A stretch of DNA of 64,000 bases, from the NCBI RefSeq assembly GCF_024172185.1, contig NZ_JAMZEC010000001.1, forward strand, positions 8,221,001 through 8,285,000, given 5' to 3'. Position numbers and translations under genes: made by a program. Below the pieces are notes generated by a model that searched no databases, had not been told where the DNA came from, and was given only the letters and a program-made list of their open reading frames with translations. Numbering within the stretch: the first letter of the stretch is position 1; each line of letters starts with the position of its first letter. This stretch comes from Nonomuraea roseoviolacea subsp. carminata. Lineage in GTDB: Bacteria; Actinomycetota; Actinomycetes; Streptosporangiales; Streptosporangiaceae. Below, in pieces: positions 24,603 to 33,425 of this stretch.

Positions 24603-25679
24603 ATGTCCGTCGACGTCCTTCTGCCCTCACCCGTGCCGGTGCGCTTCGTCGCCGAGGACGGCACGGCCGTCCCGCCGCCCACCGGCTACCGGGTGCCGGA
24701 GGGTGAGCGGCTGCTGGAGGGCTTCCGCCGGATGGTCGTGGGCCGCCGCTTCGACCGCCAGGCGACCGCGCTGACCAAGCAGGGACGCCTGGCGGTCTAC
24801 CCGTCCAGCCGCGGGCAGGAGGCCTGCCAGATCGCCGGGGTGCTCGCCCTGCGCGACGACGACTGGCTGTTCCCGACCTACCGGGACTCCGTGGCGCTGG
24901 TCGCGCGCGGCCTCGACCCCGTCGAGGTGCTGACCCTGCTGCGCGGCGGCTGGCACTGCGGGTACGACCCCGCCGCCACCCGGGTCGCGCCCCAGTGCAC
25001 CCCGCTGGCCACCCAGACCATCCACGCCGTGGGCATGGCCGACGCGCTGCGCCGCAAGGGCGAGGACGGCGTCGTCATGGCCTTCATCGGCGACGGCGGC
25101 ACCAGCGAGGGCGACTTCCACGAGGCGCTCAACTACGCCGCGGTCCTGCGCGCGCCCGTCGTGTTCTTCGTGCAGAACAACAAGTACGCGATCTCCGTGC
25201 CGCTGGCCAAGCAGAGCGCCGCGCCCGCGCTCGCGTACAAGGGCATCGGGTACGGCATCCGCTCCGAGCAGGTGGACGGCAACGACCTGGTCGCGGTGCT
25301 GGCCGTCCTCGACGCGGCCGTCGAGCACGCGCGCACGGGCGGCGGCCCCTTCCTGGTGGAGGCCCACACGTACCGCATGGACCCGCACACCAACGCCGAC
25401 GACGCCAGCCGCTACCGGGAGAAGCAGGAGGTCGAGCGGTGGGAGGCGGCCGACCCGCTCGCCCGCCTGGAGACCTACCTGCGTGAGCGCGGCCTCCTCG
25501 ACGCCGACGCCGTCGGCGCGGCGCACGAGGCCGCCGAGAAGTTCGCCGCCCGGGTGCGCGAGGACATGAACGCCGACCCGGAGGCCGACCCGTTCGAGCT
25601 GTTCGAGCACGTCTTCGCCGAGGCCACGCCCCAGCTGCGCGAGCAGCGGGCCCTCCTGGCGTCCGAACTGGAGGACTGA
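24603..25679 (+). CDS. bkdA: Branched-chain 2-oxoacid dehydrogenase E1 alpha
   Basis: 358 residues. The thiamine-diphosphate motif GDGGTSEGDFHEALNYAAV is followed by FFVQNNKYAISVPLAKQSAA, and the phosphorylation-loop region YRMDPHTNADDASRYR is present (given in part). These match BkdA1/AcoA/PdhA E1-alpha subunits of actinobacteria. With E1-beta it decarboxylates branched 2-oxoacids and transfers the acyl group to the E2 lipoyl. In actinomycetes this supplies branched starter units for iso/anteiso fatty acids. One base separates its stop from the next gene. Confidence 0.9.
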   Translation: MSVDVLLPSPVPVRFVAEDGTAVPPPTGYRVPEGERLLEGFRRMVVGRRFDRQATALTKQGRLAVYPSSRGQEACQIAGVLALRDDDWLFPTYRDSVALVARGLDPVEVLTLLRGGWHCGYDPAATRVAPQCTPLATQTIHAVGMADALRRKGEDGVVMAFIGDGGTSEGDFHEALNYAAVLRAPVVFFVQNNKYAISVPLAKQSAAPALAYKGIGYGIRSEQVDGNDLVAVLAVLDAAVEHARTGGGPFLVEAHTYRMDPHTNADDASRYREKQEVERWEAADPLARLETYLRERGLLDADAVGAAHEAAEKFAARVREDMNADPEADPFELFEHVFAEATPQLREQRALLASELED

Positions 25680-25680
25680 G

Positions 25681-26697
25681 ATGACCACGTCGAGCATGGC
25701 CCAGGCGCTGAACGCCGCGCTCCGGGACGCGCTGCGCGAGGACGAGCGCGTGCTCGTCTTCGGCGAGGACGTGGGCCCCCTGGGCGGCGTCTTCCGCATC
25801 ACCGACGGGCTGACCAAGGAGTTCGGCGAGGAGCGGTGCTTCGACACGCCGCTGGCCGAGGCCGGGATCGTGGGACTGGCCGTCGGCCTGGCCATGGGCG
25901 GCTTCCGGCCGGTGATCGAGATGCAGTTCGACGCGTTCGCCTACCCCGCCTTCGAGCAGATCGCCTCGCACGTGGCCAAACTGCGCAACCGGACGCGCGG
26001 GCGGCTGTCGCTGCCGATGGTGATCAGGATCCCGTACGCGGGCGGCATCGGCGGCGTCGAGCACCACTGCGACTCCAGCGAGGCCTACTACGCGCACACG
26101 CCGGGCCTGAAGGTGGTGACCCCCGCGACGGCCGACGACGCGTACTGGCTGCTGCGCGACGCCATCGCCGACCCCGACCCGGTGATCTTCATGGAGCCCA
26201 AGCGCCTGTACTGGTCCAAGGGCGAGACGTCGGTGGAGGACCGGCGCGCGGCGGGGTTCGGGCGCGCGGCGGTGCTGCGCGAGGGCCGCGACGCGACGCT
26301 GGTCGCCTACGGGCCGACCGTCCCGGTGGCGCTGGAGGCCGCCGAGGCCGCGGCCCGGGACGGCCGCGACCTGGAGGTGGTGGACCTGCGGACGATCGTG
26401 CCGTTCGACGACGCGACCGTCGTGTCCTCCGTACGCAAGACCGGGCGCTGCGTGGTGATCCAGGAGGCCCAGGGGTTCGCCGGGGTGGGCGCCGAGATCG
26501 CGGCCCGCGTGCAGGAGCGGTGCTTCCACTCGCTGGCGGCGCCGGTGCTGCGGGTCACCGGGTTCGACATCCCGTACCCGCCGCCGATCCTGGAGCACTC
26601 GCATCTGCCGGACGCCGACCGCGTGCTGGACGCGGTGGACCGGCTCCAGTTCGACGACGAGCCCGATCTGCTGTACCTGGCCGGGGAGGCGTCATGA
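25681..26697 (+). CDS. bkdB: Branched-chain 2-oxoacid dehydrogenase E1 beta
   Basis: 338 residues, full length: GEDVGPLGGVFRITDGL, the cofactor-contact region DTPLAEAGIVGLAVGLAMGG, YAGGIGGVEHHCDSSEAYY, and transketolase C-terminal domain with VDLRTIVPFDDATV and FDIPYPPPILE. It forms the alpha2beta2 E1 with the preceding gene product. The HCDSSE motif and context favour branched-chain over pyruvate substrate. Its TGA overlaps the E2 ATG (ATGA). Confidence 0.92.
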   Translation: MTTSSMAQALNAALRDALREDERVLVFGEDVGPLGGVFRITDGLTKEFGEERCFDTPLAEAGIVGLAVGLAMGGFRPVIEMQFDAFAYPAFEQIASHVAKLRNRTRGRLSLPMVIRIPYAGGIGGVEHHCDSSEAYYAHTPGLKVVTPATADDAYWLLRDAIADPDPVIFMEPKRLYWSKGETSVEDRRAAGFGRAAVLREGRDATLVAYGPTVPVALEAAEAAARDGRDLEVVDLRTIVPFDDATVVSSVRKTGRCVVIQEAQGFAGVGAEIAARVQERCFHSLAAPVLRVTGFDIPYPPPILEHSHLPDADRVLDAVDRLQFDDEPDLLYLAGEAS

Positions 26698-28121
26698 CGC
26701 GGAACGTGTTCCGCCTGCCCGACCTGGGGGAGGGGCTGACGGAGGCCGAGATCGTCGACTGGAAGGTCGCCGTCGGCGACACCGTCGAGATCGACCAGAT
26801 CGTGGTGGAGGTCGAGACGGCCAAGGCGGCGGTGGAGGTGCCCGTCCCGTACGCGGGGACGGTGCTGAGCCTGCACGCTCCGGCGGGGACCGTCCTGTCG
26901 GTGGGGGAGCCGCTCATCGAGGTCGGCCCGGCTGACGGCCCGGCGGACGGCGCGGGTGACGCGGAGGACCCGGCCGCGGCCCGCTACCGGGAAGAGGAAC
27001 GCGCCGGATCCGGAAATGTCCTCATCGGCTACGGCACCGGGCACGCCCGCACCGGCCGTCGCCGCCGCGGCGGCTCCCGCCCGGCCCCCGCGCCCGCCGA
27101 CCCGACGCCCGCCGGGCGCGATCCCCGGCCGGCTCCGGCGCCTGCCGAGCGGACGCCCGGCGTGCCGCACGCGCCGCGGGTGATCTCGCCGCTCGTGCGC
27201 AGGATCGCCCAGGATCACGGGCTGGACCTCGCCGCCGTCAGCCCCACCGGCCCCCGCGGCGTGATCCTCCGCCGCGACGTCGAACGCGCCATCGCCGACC
27301 GCGCCACGGCCTCGGTAGGCGGCGGGGCTGAGGCGGCGTCGGGCGCGGCCGAGACGATGGCCCGTACGGCTGAGACCGTGGCGGGCACGGCTGCCACGGC
27401 CCCGGGCGCGTCCGAGAGCGCCCCGCTGAGGACCGAGCGCATCCCCCTGCGCGGAGTGCGGCGGGCGGTGGCCGACAAGCTGAGCCGCAGCCGCACCGAG
27501 ATCCCCGACGCCACGACCTGGGTGGACGCCGACGCCACCGGCCTGCTCGCGGTCAAGGACGCGCTCCGGCGGGACCGCCCGGAGCTCGGCATCGGCCTGC
27601 TCGCGCTGCTGGCCCGCATCTGCGTGGCCGGACTGCGCCGCTTCCCCGAGCTGAACTCCTCCGTCGACACCGAACGCGCCGAGATCGTCCGGCACGGCCA
27701 CGTCAACCTCGGCTTCGCCGCCCAGACCGATCGCGGCCTGGTCGTGCCGGTGGTCCGTGACGCGCACCTGATGACGACCGCGCAGCTCGCCGCCGAGCTG
27801 ACGAGGCTCACCGGCCTGGCCCGCGCGGGCACGCTGCCTCCGGCGGCGCTGACCGGCGGCACGTTCACGCTCAACAACTACGGCGTCTTCGGCGTGGACG
27901 GATCCGCCCCGATCATCAACCATCCCGAGGCGGCGCTCCTCGGCGTCGGCCGCATCGTCGACCGCCCCTGGGTGGTGGACGGCGCGGTCGTGCCGCGCAA
28001 GGTCACCCAGTTGTCCTTCACGTTCGACCACCGGGTCTGCGACGGCGGCGCGGCCGGCGGCTTCCTGCGCTTCGTGGCCGACTGCGTGGAGAACCCCGCC
28101 GTCCTGCTCGCCCACGTCTAG
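26694..28121 (+). CDS. bkdC: Branched-chain 2-oxoacid dehydrogenase E2 (dihydrolipoyl acyltransferase)
   Basis: 475 residues. N-terminal lipoyl domain with the modified Lys in VETAKAAVEVPVP (residue about 43), an Arg/Pro/Ala-rich linker, a peripheral-subunit binding domain SPLVRRIAQDHGLDLAAVSP, a second Ala/Thr-rich linker with near repeats of AETxAxTA, and the catalytic domain ending FTFDHRVCDGGAAGGFL with the active-site His and Asp. It carries acyl groups from E1 to CoA. No E3 (lipoamide dehydrogenase) gene follows; the cell must supply E3 from elsewhere. Confidence 0.93.
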   Translation: MTRNVFRLPDLGEGLTEAEIVDWKVAVGDTVEIDQIVVEVETAKAAVEVPVPYAGTVLSLHAPAGTVLSVGEPLIEVGPADGPADGAGDAEDPAAARYREEERAGSGNVLIGYGTGHARTGRRRRGGSRPAPAPADPTPAGRDPRPAPAPAERTPGVPHAPRVISPLVRRIAQDHGLDLAAVSPTGPRGVILRRDVERAIADRATASVGGGAEAASGAAETMARTAETVAGTAATAPGASESAPLRTERIPLRGVRRAVADKLSRSRTEIPDATTWVDADATGLLAVKDALRRDRPELGIGLLALLARICVAGLRRFPELNSSVDTERAEIVRHGHVNLGFAAQTDRGLVVPVVRDAHLMTTAQLAAELTRLTGLARAGTLPPAALTGGTFTLNNYGVFGVDGSAPIINHPEAALLGVGRIVDRPWVVDGAVVPRKVTQLSFTFDHRVCDGGAAGGFLRFVADCVENPAVLLAHV

Positions 28122-28138
28122 AAGGGAAGTGACATCAG

Positions 28139-29191
28139 GTGGTCGACGTACGCCCGTCCCTGCTCGACCTTCAGTCGTACGTGCCGGGACGCAAGTCGCC
28201 CGGGGCCGTCGTCCTGGCCAGCAACGAGTGCCCGTACGGCCTGCTGCCCGGCGTCGCGGCCCGCCTGGGCGAGCTGACCGGCGGGCTGTCCCGGTACCCG
28301 GACATGGGGGCCACCCGCCTGCTGGAGGCGCTGGCCGCGCGGCACGGGGTGAGCCCCGACCGCGTCGCGGTGGGGGCGGGCTCGTCGGAGGTCTGCGGGC
28401 AGATCCTGCACACGGTGTGCGAGCCGGGCGGCGAGGTGGTCTTCGGGTGGCGGTCGTTCGAGGCGTACCCGATCCTGACCACGGTGGCCGGCGGCGTCCC
28501 CGTGCGGGTGCCGCTGCGCGACCACGTGCAGGACCTGAGGGCCATGGCGGCGGCCATCACCCCGCGGACCAGGCTCGTGTTCGTCTGCAACCCGAACAAC
28601 CCGACCGGCACGCCCGTCGGCGAGGCCGCCCTGCGCGCCTTCGTGGACCGGGTGCCCGGGCACGTGCTGGTCGCCGTGGACGAGGCCTATCACGAGTACG
28701 CCGATCCGTCCGTCGTGCCGGACGCGCTCGCGCTCTTCGGCGACCGGCCGAACGTCGTCGTGCTCAGGACGTTCTCCAAGGCGTACGCGCTGGCCGGGCT
28801 GCGGGTCGGCTACTGCGTCGGACCGCCGGAGATCATCGCCCAGGTCCGCAAGACGCAGACGCCCTTCAGCGTGAGCGGCCTGGCGCAGGAGGCGGCCGTC
28901 GCGGCGCTCGGGGAGCAGGAGGAGGTGGACCGGCGGGTCGCGCGCACCGTCGAGGAGCGCGACCGCGTCACCGCCGGGCTCCGGGCCCTGGGCTACGACG
29001 TGCCGCCCTCCCAGGCGAACTTCGTGTGGCTTCCGCTCGGGCGGGACAGCGTGCCCTTCGCCGACCACTGCCACGGCAACGGGGTCATCGTCCGGGCGTT
29101 CCCGGGGGAGGGCGTGCGCGTCACGGTGGGTCTGCCGGAGGAGAACGCGGCGTTCCTGGCACTGGCCGGGACCTGGCGGAAGGAGAGGTGA
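28139..29191 (+). CDS. HisC-like PLP aminotransferase (histidinol-phosphate or aromatic/branched-chain)
   Basis: 350 residues from a GTG with ribosome site gaaggga. Fold-type I aminotransferase: RYPDMGATRLLEALAARHG, CNPNNPTGTPV, AVDEAYHEYAD, and the PLP lysine in TFSKAYALAGLRVGY (near residue 220). The subfamily is HisC/aromatic aminotransferase (Pat). It starts 17 bp after the E2 gene, so it is likely part of the bkd operon, where it could transaminate branched-chain or aromatic amino acids into the 2-oxoacid substrates. Not likely the main HisC, which would lie in a his operon. Confidence 0.85.
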   Translation: MVDVRPSLLDLQSYVPGRKSPGAVVLASNECPYGLLPGVAARLGELTGGLSRYPDMGATRLLEALAARHGVSPDRVAVGAGSSEVCGQILHTVCEPGGEVVFGWRSFEAYPILTTVAGGVPVRVPLRDHVQDLRAMAAAITPRTRLVFVCNPNNPTGTPVGEAALRAFVDRVPGHVLVAVDEAYHEYADPSVVPDALALFGDRPNVVVLRTFSKAYALAGLRVGYCVGPPEIIAQVRKTQTPFSVSGLAQEAAVAALGEQEEVDRRVARTVEERDRVTAGLRALGYDVPPSQANFVWLPLGRDSVPFADHCHGNGVIVRAFPGEGVRVTVGLPEENAAFLALAGTWRKER

Positions 29192-29201
29192 CCCGGCGGG
29201 C

Positions 29202-29660
29202 TCAGGCCAGGGCCGGGATCTCGATCCGGGTGCGGTCGCCGGGGTCCACCAGGCAGGGGAGCACGGCGCCGCCCCGCTCCAGGCGTTCCCCCGTGGACGA
29301 GGTGAGCCGGGCCGTGCGCTCGATCTCGTACGGGCTGCCGGCCTTCGGGGTCACGCGGAGCCGCAGCCGCCAGACGTAGCGTCCGTTGAGCTTGTCGGAC
29401 GTCTGCTCGGCCCCCAGGACCGCCGCGTCGCACGGCGTCGCGGCGGCGCGCTCCTCCGGCGTGAAGGTCCGCAGCCCGGCCGATTCCAGGCTCGCGAACG
29501 AGAGGGAGCCCATGGCGAGCATCCCCGCGGCCAGGAGCACGAACGACGCGCTGACGTACGCCCCGACCCGGGTGTGCGGTTTGCGGCGCAACACGAGGAA
29601 CAGCACCGCGGCCACGATCACCGCGATGACGGCCGCTGCCCCGAAGACGATCGACGCCAT
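29202..29660 (-). CDS. Small membrane protein of unknown function
   Basis: 152 residues. Two N-terminal membrane helices (IVFGAAAVIAVIVAAVLFLV and a second around residues 35-55), then an extracytoplasmic domain of about 95 residues with Cys at about 77 and 137 (TPCDAAVL and LPCLVDPGD) that could form a disulfide; the tail LPCLVDPGDRTRIEI resembles DUF3592-type proteins. No function assigned. It is convergent with the aminotransferase (10 bp apart) and faces the lipoprotein gene at 29837. Confidence 0.65.
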   Translation of the reverse strand: MASIVFGAAAVIAVIVAAVLFLVLRRKPHTRVGAYVSASFVLLAAGMLAMGSLSFASLESAGLRTFTPEERAAATPCDAAVLGAEQTSDKLNGRYVWRLRLRVTPKAGSPYEIERTARLTSSTGERLERGGAVLPCLVDPGDRTRIEIPALA

Positions 29661-29836
29661 CCTGCTTCCTCACGCTTGTCGTCCTTGCCTGATGCGGTAG
29701 TCGAGCAGGTGCCGCTTGCACGGCGGCTGCAACCCGCATGTCGAGGACCGCCGGCGCGAAGGTGGGGGTTCCCTCGGGGAGCCGTCGGGGGCATCCCTGA
29801 TGCGGGTCAGGGGATCACCGGACAAGATTGACCGAC

Positions 29837-30526
29837 ATGAAGATCATCGCGATCGCGGGCGGGCTGCTGGCCTCGGCAACGCTGCTGAGCGGGTGCGGCC
29901 TGGGCGCCATCGCCCATCCGGACAACAAGGACACCGTCACCTACCAGGTCAAGGACAAGGTGCAGAAGCTCCAGCTCAGGAGCGGGAGCGGGGACGTGGT
30001 CGTCACCGAGTCGGACGCGCCGTACGTCAGCGTGACCGAGACGCTCTACTGGAACAACGACAAGCCGCGGACCGGGCACAAGGTGGCCGGCGACACGCTG
30101 TCGTTGTCCTACGACTGCCAGAGGTCGTGGGGCTCCTGCGGGGTGGACTACAAGGTGGAGATCCCCAAGGGGCTGCAGGTCGACCTGGACGCCGGTTCGG
30201 GCGACATGACGCTCCGGTCACTGACCGGCCCGCTGGACCTCACGGCCGACTCCGGCGACATCGTGGGCAACGGCCTGGGCGGCAAGAAGGTCGTCGCGGC
30301 GGCGGAGTCGGGCAACATCAACCTGAGATACGCGGCCGCGCCGGACAGCGTCGAGCTGTCGGCCGACTCGGGCGACGTCGCGCTCACCGTTCCCGACGGC
30401 GCCTACGACGTGAGCACCAAGGTGGATTCCGGTGACGAGCACATCTCGGTCAAGGACGACAACTCCTCGCCGCGCAAGCTCTCGCTGACCGCGGACTCGG
30501 GAGACATCACGGTGTCGGCCGGCTAA
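29837..30526 (+). CDS. Lipoprotein with DUF4097 beta-helix repeats
   Basis: 229 residues. Lipoprotein signal peptide with lipobox LLSGC (Cys at about 20), then a beta-helix domain with repeated motif around SGD: SGSGDVVVTES, DAGSGDMTLRS, TADSGDIVGN, SADSGDVALTV, VDSGDEHISV, TADSGDITVSA. This is the DUF4097 (putative adhesin) family, exported and anchored to the membrane. Function unknown. Start is ATG 29837; an in-frame TTG lies at 29828. Its TAA overlaps the TAG of the convergent MarR gene (ctaa), the second such overlap in the window. Confidence 0.85.
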   Translation: MKIIAIAGGLLASATLLSGCGLGAIAHPDNKDTVTYQVKDKVQKLQLRSGSGDVVVTESDAPYVSVTETLYWNNDKPRTGHKVAGDTLSLSYDCQRSWGSCGVDYKVEIPKGLQVDLDAGSGDMTLRSLTGPLDLTADSGDIVGNGLGGKKVVAAAESGNINLRYAAAPDSVELSADSGDVALTVPDGAYDVSTKVDSGDEHISVKDDNSSPRKLSLTADSGDITVSAG

Positions 30527-30981
30527 CCGTCCAGCAGGCGGTGGGTCGACTGCCGCTGGCGGGCGGCGGCCTCGCCGAGGAAGTCGACGATCGCGGCCAG
30601 TTCCCGATCGTCGTAGCGGGTGACGAGCTCCGTCAGCGACGCCACGTAGTCGTCGAACAGCGGGGCGAGCGCGGCAAGCCGGTCGGGGACGGTTTCCACC
30701 AGCACGCTGCGCTTGTCCTCGGGATTGCGGACGCGGCGGGCGAACCCCTTGCGTTCCAGGCGGTCGATCAGCCCGGTCACCGAGGCCGGAGCCAGACCCG
30801 AGTGCTCGCCCAACTGCCGCGCGGTCAGCGGACCCAGGCGCTCCAGCAGGTCGAGGGCCTTCTCCTCGGTGGCGGTGAGGCCCTGGTGCGCGGCCAGGGC
30901 GGTGTGGAACATCACCGCCGCGTTGCTCAGCTCGCGCCCCGCCGTGAAAAGCCGTCCCAGCAACTCGTCCCGGTCCGTCAT
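30523..30981 (-). CDS. MarR-family repressor (MarR-1)
   Basis: 152 residues with the MarR winged helix: HQGLTATEEKALDLLERLG, LTARQLGEHSGLAPASVTGLIDRLERKG (in order, residues 33-80) and wing RVRNPEDKRSVLVE. It is divergent from an FAD monooxygenase (starts 106 bp apart), and two near-identical palindromes lie between them (30999 and 31049), strongly suggesting it represses both itself and the monooxygenase. Start ATG 30981 (MTDRDELLG); in-frame ATGs higher up lie across the operators. Confidence 0.88.
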   Translation of the reverse strand: MTDRDELLGRLFTAGRELSNAAVMFHTALAAHQGLTATEEKALDLLERLGPLTARQLGEHSGLAPASVTGLIDRLERKGFARRVRNPEDKRSVLVETVPDRLAALAPLFDDYVASLTELVTRYDDRELAAIVDFLGEAAARQRQSTHRLLDG

Positions 30982-30998
30982 GACGCCAGGATACCTAC

Positions 30999-31017
30999 TT
31001 TGTTCGGTCGAACGAAA
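30999..31017. promoter_or_regulatory. MarR-1 operator, copy 1
   Basis: TTTGTTCGGTCGAACGAAA, an inverted repeat (TTCG/CGAA core around GT) about 18 bp upstream of the MarR-1 start. Nearly the same sequence occurs again at 31049. Confidence 0.65.
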
Positions 31018-31048
31018 CACTTGACCGCCGCCCGGCGCGCCGTTTATG

Positions 31049-31068
31049 TTTCGTACGGTCGAACGAAA
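31049..31068. promoter_or_regulatory. MarR-1 operator, copy 2
   Basis: TTTCGTACGGTCGAACGAAA, inverted repeat matching copy 1 over GGTCGAACGAAA, centred about 51 bp from it (about five helical turns) and 20 bp upstream of the monooxygenase ATG. Confidence 0.65.
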
Positions 31069-31087
31069 TAACTGGCGGAGGTGCGCG

Positions 31088-32293
31088 ATGCGAGTGCTCA
31101 TCATCGGCGGCGGGGTCGCGGGGACCGTGGCCGCGCTGGCCGCCCGGAAGGCCGGCTTCGAGCCGCGGCTGTTCGAGGCGTACGACGAGAGCGCGGGCCT
31201 GAACCACGGCGTCTACCTGACCGTCGCCGTCAACGGCGTGGACGCGCTGCGCGCGGTGGACGCCCACCGCGTCGTGCTGGAGGCGGGGTTCCGCTGCGGC
31301 CGCATCCAGTTCCGCAGCGGGAGCGGCAAGCACCTGGGCTCGGTCCCGCTGGGCCCGACGCTGGAGGACGGCGCCGCCACCCACACGATCCGCCGCGCCG
31401 ACCTCTACCGCGGCCTGTACAGGCTGGCCGCCGACCGCGGCATCCCCATCCAGCACGGCAAGCGCCTGACCGGCGCCGAGAGCCTGCCCGGCGGCGGCGT
31501 CCGCGCCCACTTCGCCGACGGCACGAGCGCCGAAGGGGACGTGCTGATCGGCGCGGACGGTGTCCACTCGGCCACCCGCACCGCCATCGACCCGGCCAAC
31601 CCCGGCCCCCGCTACACCGGTCTCGGCAACACCGGCGGCTTCACCCGTACCGCGAACGTCGACGCCGAGCCCGGCGACTACGTGATGATCTGGGGCCGCG
31701 ACTGCTTCTTCGGCTACACCGTCGCCCCCGACGGCGAGCTGTGGTGGTTCGCCAACCCGCCCGCCGGCCGGGAGCCGTCCCGCGCCGACCTGCGCCGCCT
31801 GACCACCGCCGACCTCAAGGCGCGGCTGGTCGAACTGCTGGCCGTCGACGACAGCCCGGCCGCGCAGATCGTCCGCGACACCGCCGGCGACTTCGGCCTG
31901 ACCAACCAGTACGACCTGCCGACGGTCCCCACCTGGCACAACGGCTCCATGGTGGTGATCGGCGACGCCGCCCACGCGGTCTCCCCGTCCTCGGGCCAGG
32001 GGGCGTCCCTGGCCGCGGAGGACGCGGTCGTCCTGGCCCGGTGCCTGCGCGACCTGCCCACCGTGCCCGCCGCCCTGGCCCGCTACGAGTCGCTGCGCCG
32101 GGAGCGCGTGGAACGCATCGTCAAGTGGGGGGCCGGCATGAACAACACCAAGAAGCAGGGCCTCGTCGGGCGCGCGCTCCGCGACCTGGCCCTCCCGCTC
32201 ATCCTCCGCAAGGCCGACGACCCCCGGGAGATGGAGAAGATGAGCTGGATGTTCCGCCACCACATCGACTGGAGCCACACGGTCCGGCCTTGA
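31088..32293 (+). CDS. FAD-dependent aromatic-type monooxygenase (PHBH fold), MarR-1 controlled
   Basis: 401 residues. N-terminal FAD motif VLIIGGGVAGTVAALAARKAG, DG motif LIGADGVHSATRTAI, and second FAD motif VVIGDAAHAVSPSSGQGASLAAED. These class A flavoprotein hydroxylases attack aromatic or drug substrates (PgaE, TetX and PhzS are relatives). Start ATG 31088, ribosome site ggcggagg. The substrate is probably related to the ligand of the divergent MarR. A second MarR/FAD-monooxygenase pair with the same layout lies at 34547-36379. Confidence 0.88.
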   Translation: MRVLIIGGGVAGTVAALAARKAGFEPRLFEAYDESAGLNHGVYLTVAVNGVDALRAVDAHRVVLEAGFRCGRIQFRSGSGKHLGSVPLGPTLEDGAATHTIRRADLYRGLYRLAADRGIPIQHGKRLTGAESLPGGGVRAHFADGTSAEGDVLIGADGVHSATRTAIDPANPGPRYTGLGNTGGFTRTANVDAEPGDYVMIWGRDCFFGYTVAPDGELWWFANPPAGREPSRADLRRLTTADLKARLVELLAVDDSPAAQIVRDTAGDFGLTNQYDLPTVPTWHNGSMVVIGDAAHAVSPSSGQGASLAAEDAVVLARCLRDLPTVPAALARYESLRRERVERIVKWGAGMNNTKKQGLVGRALRDLALPLILRKADDPREMEKMSWMFRHHIDWSHTVRP

Positions 32294-32331
32294 CGGGCTC
32301 CTCGAGGCCGTCATCGGCCAGTAAAGTGATC

Positions 32332-32750
32332 ATGATGATGGACACCCGGCTGGCCGCCCACCGTGACGTCTCCACGGTCATGGCCCGCTACGACGACCGG
32401 CACCTGGCCGAACTGCTCGAACGGGAGGCCGTGCCCCTCGGCACCGGCATCGGCGGGGCGTCCGCGCGGCTGGAGGTCGGCGGCATCCCGGTCTTCGTCA
32501 AACGCGTCCCTCTCACCGAGCCCGAGCTGCGCCACCCGCACTCGACCGCCGACCTGTTCGGGCTGCCGCCCTTCTGCCAGTACGGCATCGGCTCGCCCGG
32601 CTTCGGCGCCTGGCGCGAGCTGGCCGCGCACACGATGACCACCCAGTGGGTGCTGACCGGCCGGTTCCCCGGTTTCCCGCTGCTGTACCACTGGCGGGTG
32701 CTGCCCGACGCCGAGCCCGCCCCGCTGTACGGAGACCTGGCCGACATTAG
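32332..32750 (+). pseudogene. N-terminal remnant of a protein-kinase-like gene
   Basis: About 140 residues from ATG 32332 (or 32338) with a strongly conserved actinobacterial protein-kinase-like N-terminus: VPLGTGIGGASARLEV, VFVKRVPLTEPELRHP (candidate ATP lysine) and CQYGIGSPGFGAWRELAAHTMT, then FPGFPLLYHWRVLP. As I recall, intact relatives run to 300 or more residues with a catalytic loop; here the sequence stops at LYGDLADI and continues into unrelated sequence in the wrong frame. It is therefore truncated and almost surely not a working kinase. Confidence 0.75.
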
Positions 32751-32915
32751 CTGGACGGGCTGCTCGCACGCCTGGCCGAGGCCGGGGTCCACCCGCTCAC
32801 CGGAGAGCCGATCACGATGTCGGGGCACGGGGACTGGGACGGGGCGCGGCTCGTGTACGTCCTCGATCCCGACCGCCACGTGGTCGAACTGATCCAGTTC
32901 GCCGCGCGGAGGTAG
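32751..32915 (+). pseudogene. C-terminal remnant of a VOC-family gene
   Basis: Directly after the junction, in a different frame and right behind a TAG, 54 codons read LDGLLARLAEAGVHPL through GDWDGARLVYVLDPD to a VVELIQFAARR end. That is the last beta-alpha-beta module of a VOC/glyoxalase protein, with the metal-ligand-type glutamate near the end (VVELIQ). No start codon precedes it. The first half of the gene has been lost. Confidence 0.7.
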
Positions 32916-33038
32916 GGGTCCGGGCACGGCGCCGGTTCCACCGTGCCGGCGCCACGGGGGCAGGCGGGGGAGGAGCTCCGCGAGCCGCATGAGGCCCGGC
33001 AGCGGGATTCGGCGGCGGCTTTCGTACACTCGGCGGTC

Positions 33039-33425
33039 ATGACAGAACGATGGCCCTTCATCCACCACGTCACCTTCATCGCCGCGGACCTCGAGGCGAG
33101 CACAAGCTTCTACACCGCCGCGCTCAAGCCTCTCGGTGTTGTCGGACAGGCGGCCGACGGCGGAGCGGAGTTCTGGGAAGAGGAGTCGGACACGCCCTCC
33201 TTCGGTCTGTATCCCGTGGGCGACGCCACGGCGACCCGGGGCGCGCACATCGCCTTCACCGCCCGCGACCGGGCCGCGGTCGACGCCTTCTACGCGGCCG
33301 CGCTGGCGGCCGGCGGCAGGTCCCGGCACGAACCCCGGCTCTGGCCCGAATACCGCGCCTATTGCGCGTTCGTCGATGACCCGGACGGCAACAACGTCGA
33401 GGCGGTGTACAAGGAGCAGGCGTAG
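33039..33425 (+). CDS. VOC-family protein (glyoxalase fold)
   Basis: 128 residues, one complete VOC module: HHVTFIAADLEASTSFYTAALKPLG at the N-terminus, AEFWEEESDTPSFGLYP in the middle, GAHIAFTARDRAAVDAFYAAALAAGG and DDPDGNNVEAVYKEQ at the end, with the ligand positions H/E of lactoylglutathione-lyase-like proteins (His7, Glu122). Substrate unknown. Start ATG at 33039. It stands just downstream of the truncated VOC remnant but is not a close copy of it. Confidence 0.85.
   Translation: MTERWPFIHHVTFIAADLEASTSFYTAALKPLGVVGQAADGGAEFWEEESDTPSFGLYPVGDATATRGAHIAFTARDRAAVDAFYAAALAAGGRSRHEPRLWPEYRAYCAFVDDPDGNNVEAVYKEQA

Noticed and set aside
28139-29191. Assigning the aminotransferase firmly as hisC
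   Set aside because: Motifs fit HisC and aromatic aminotransferases alike, and the bkd context argues against a histidine biosynthesis role; symbol left empty.
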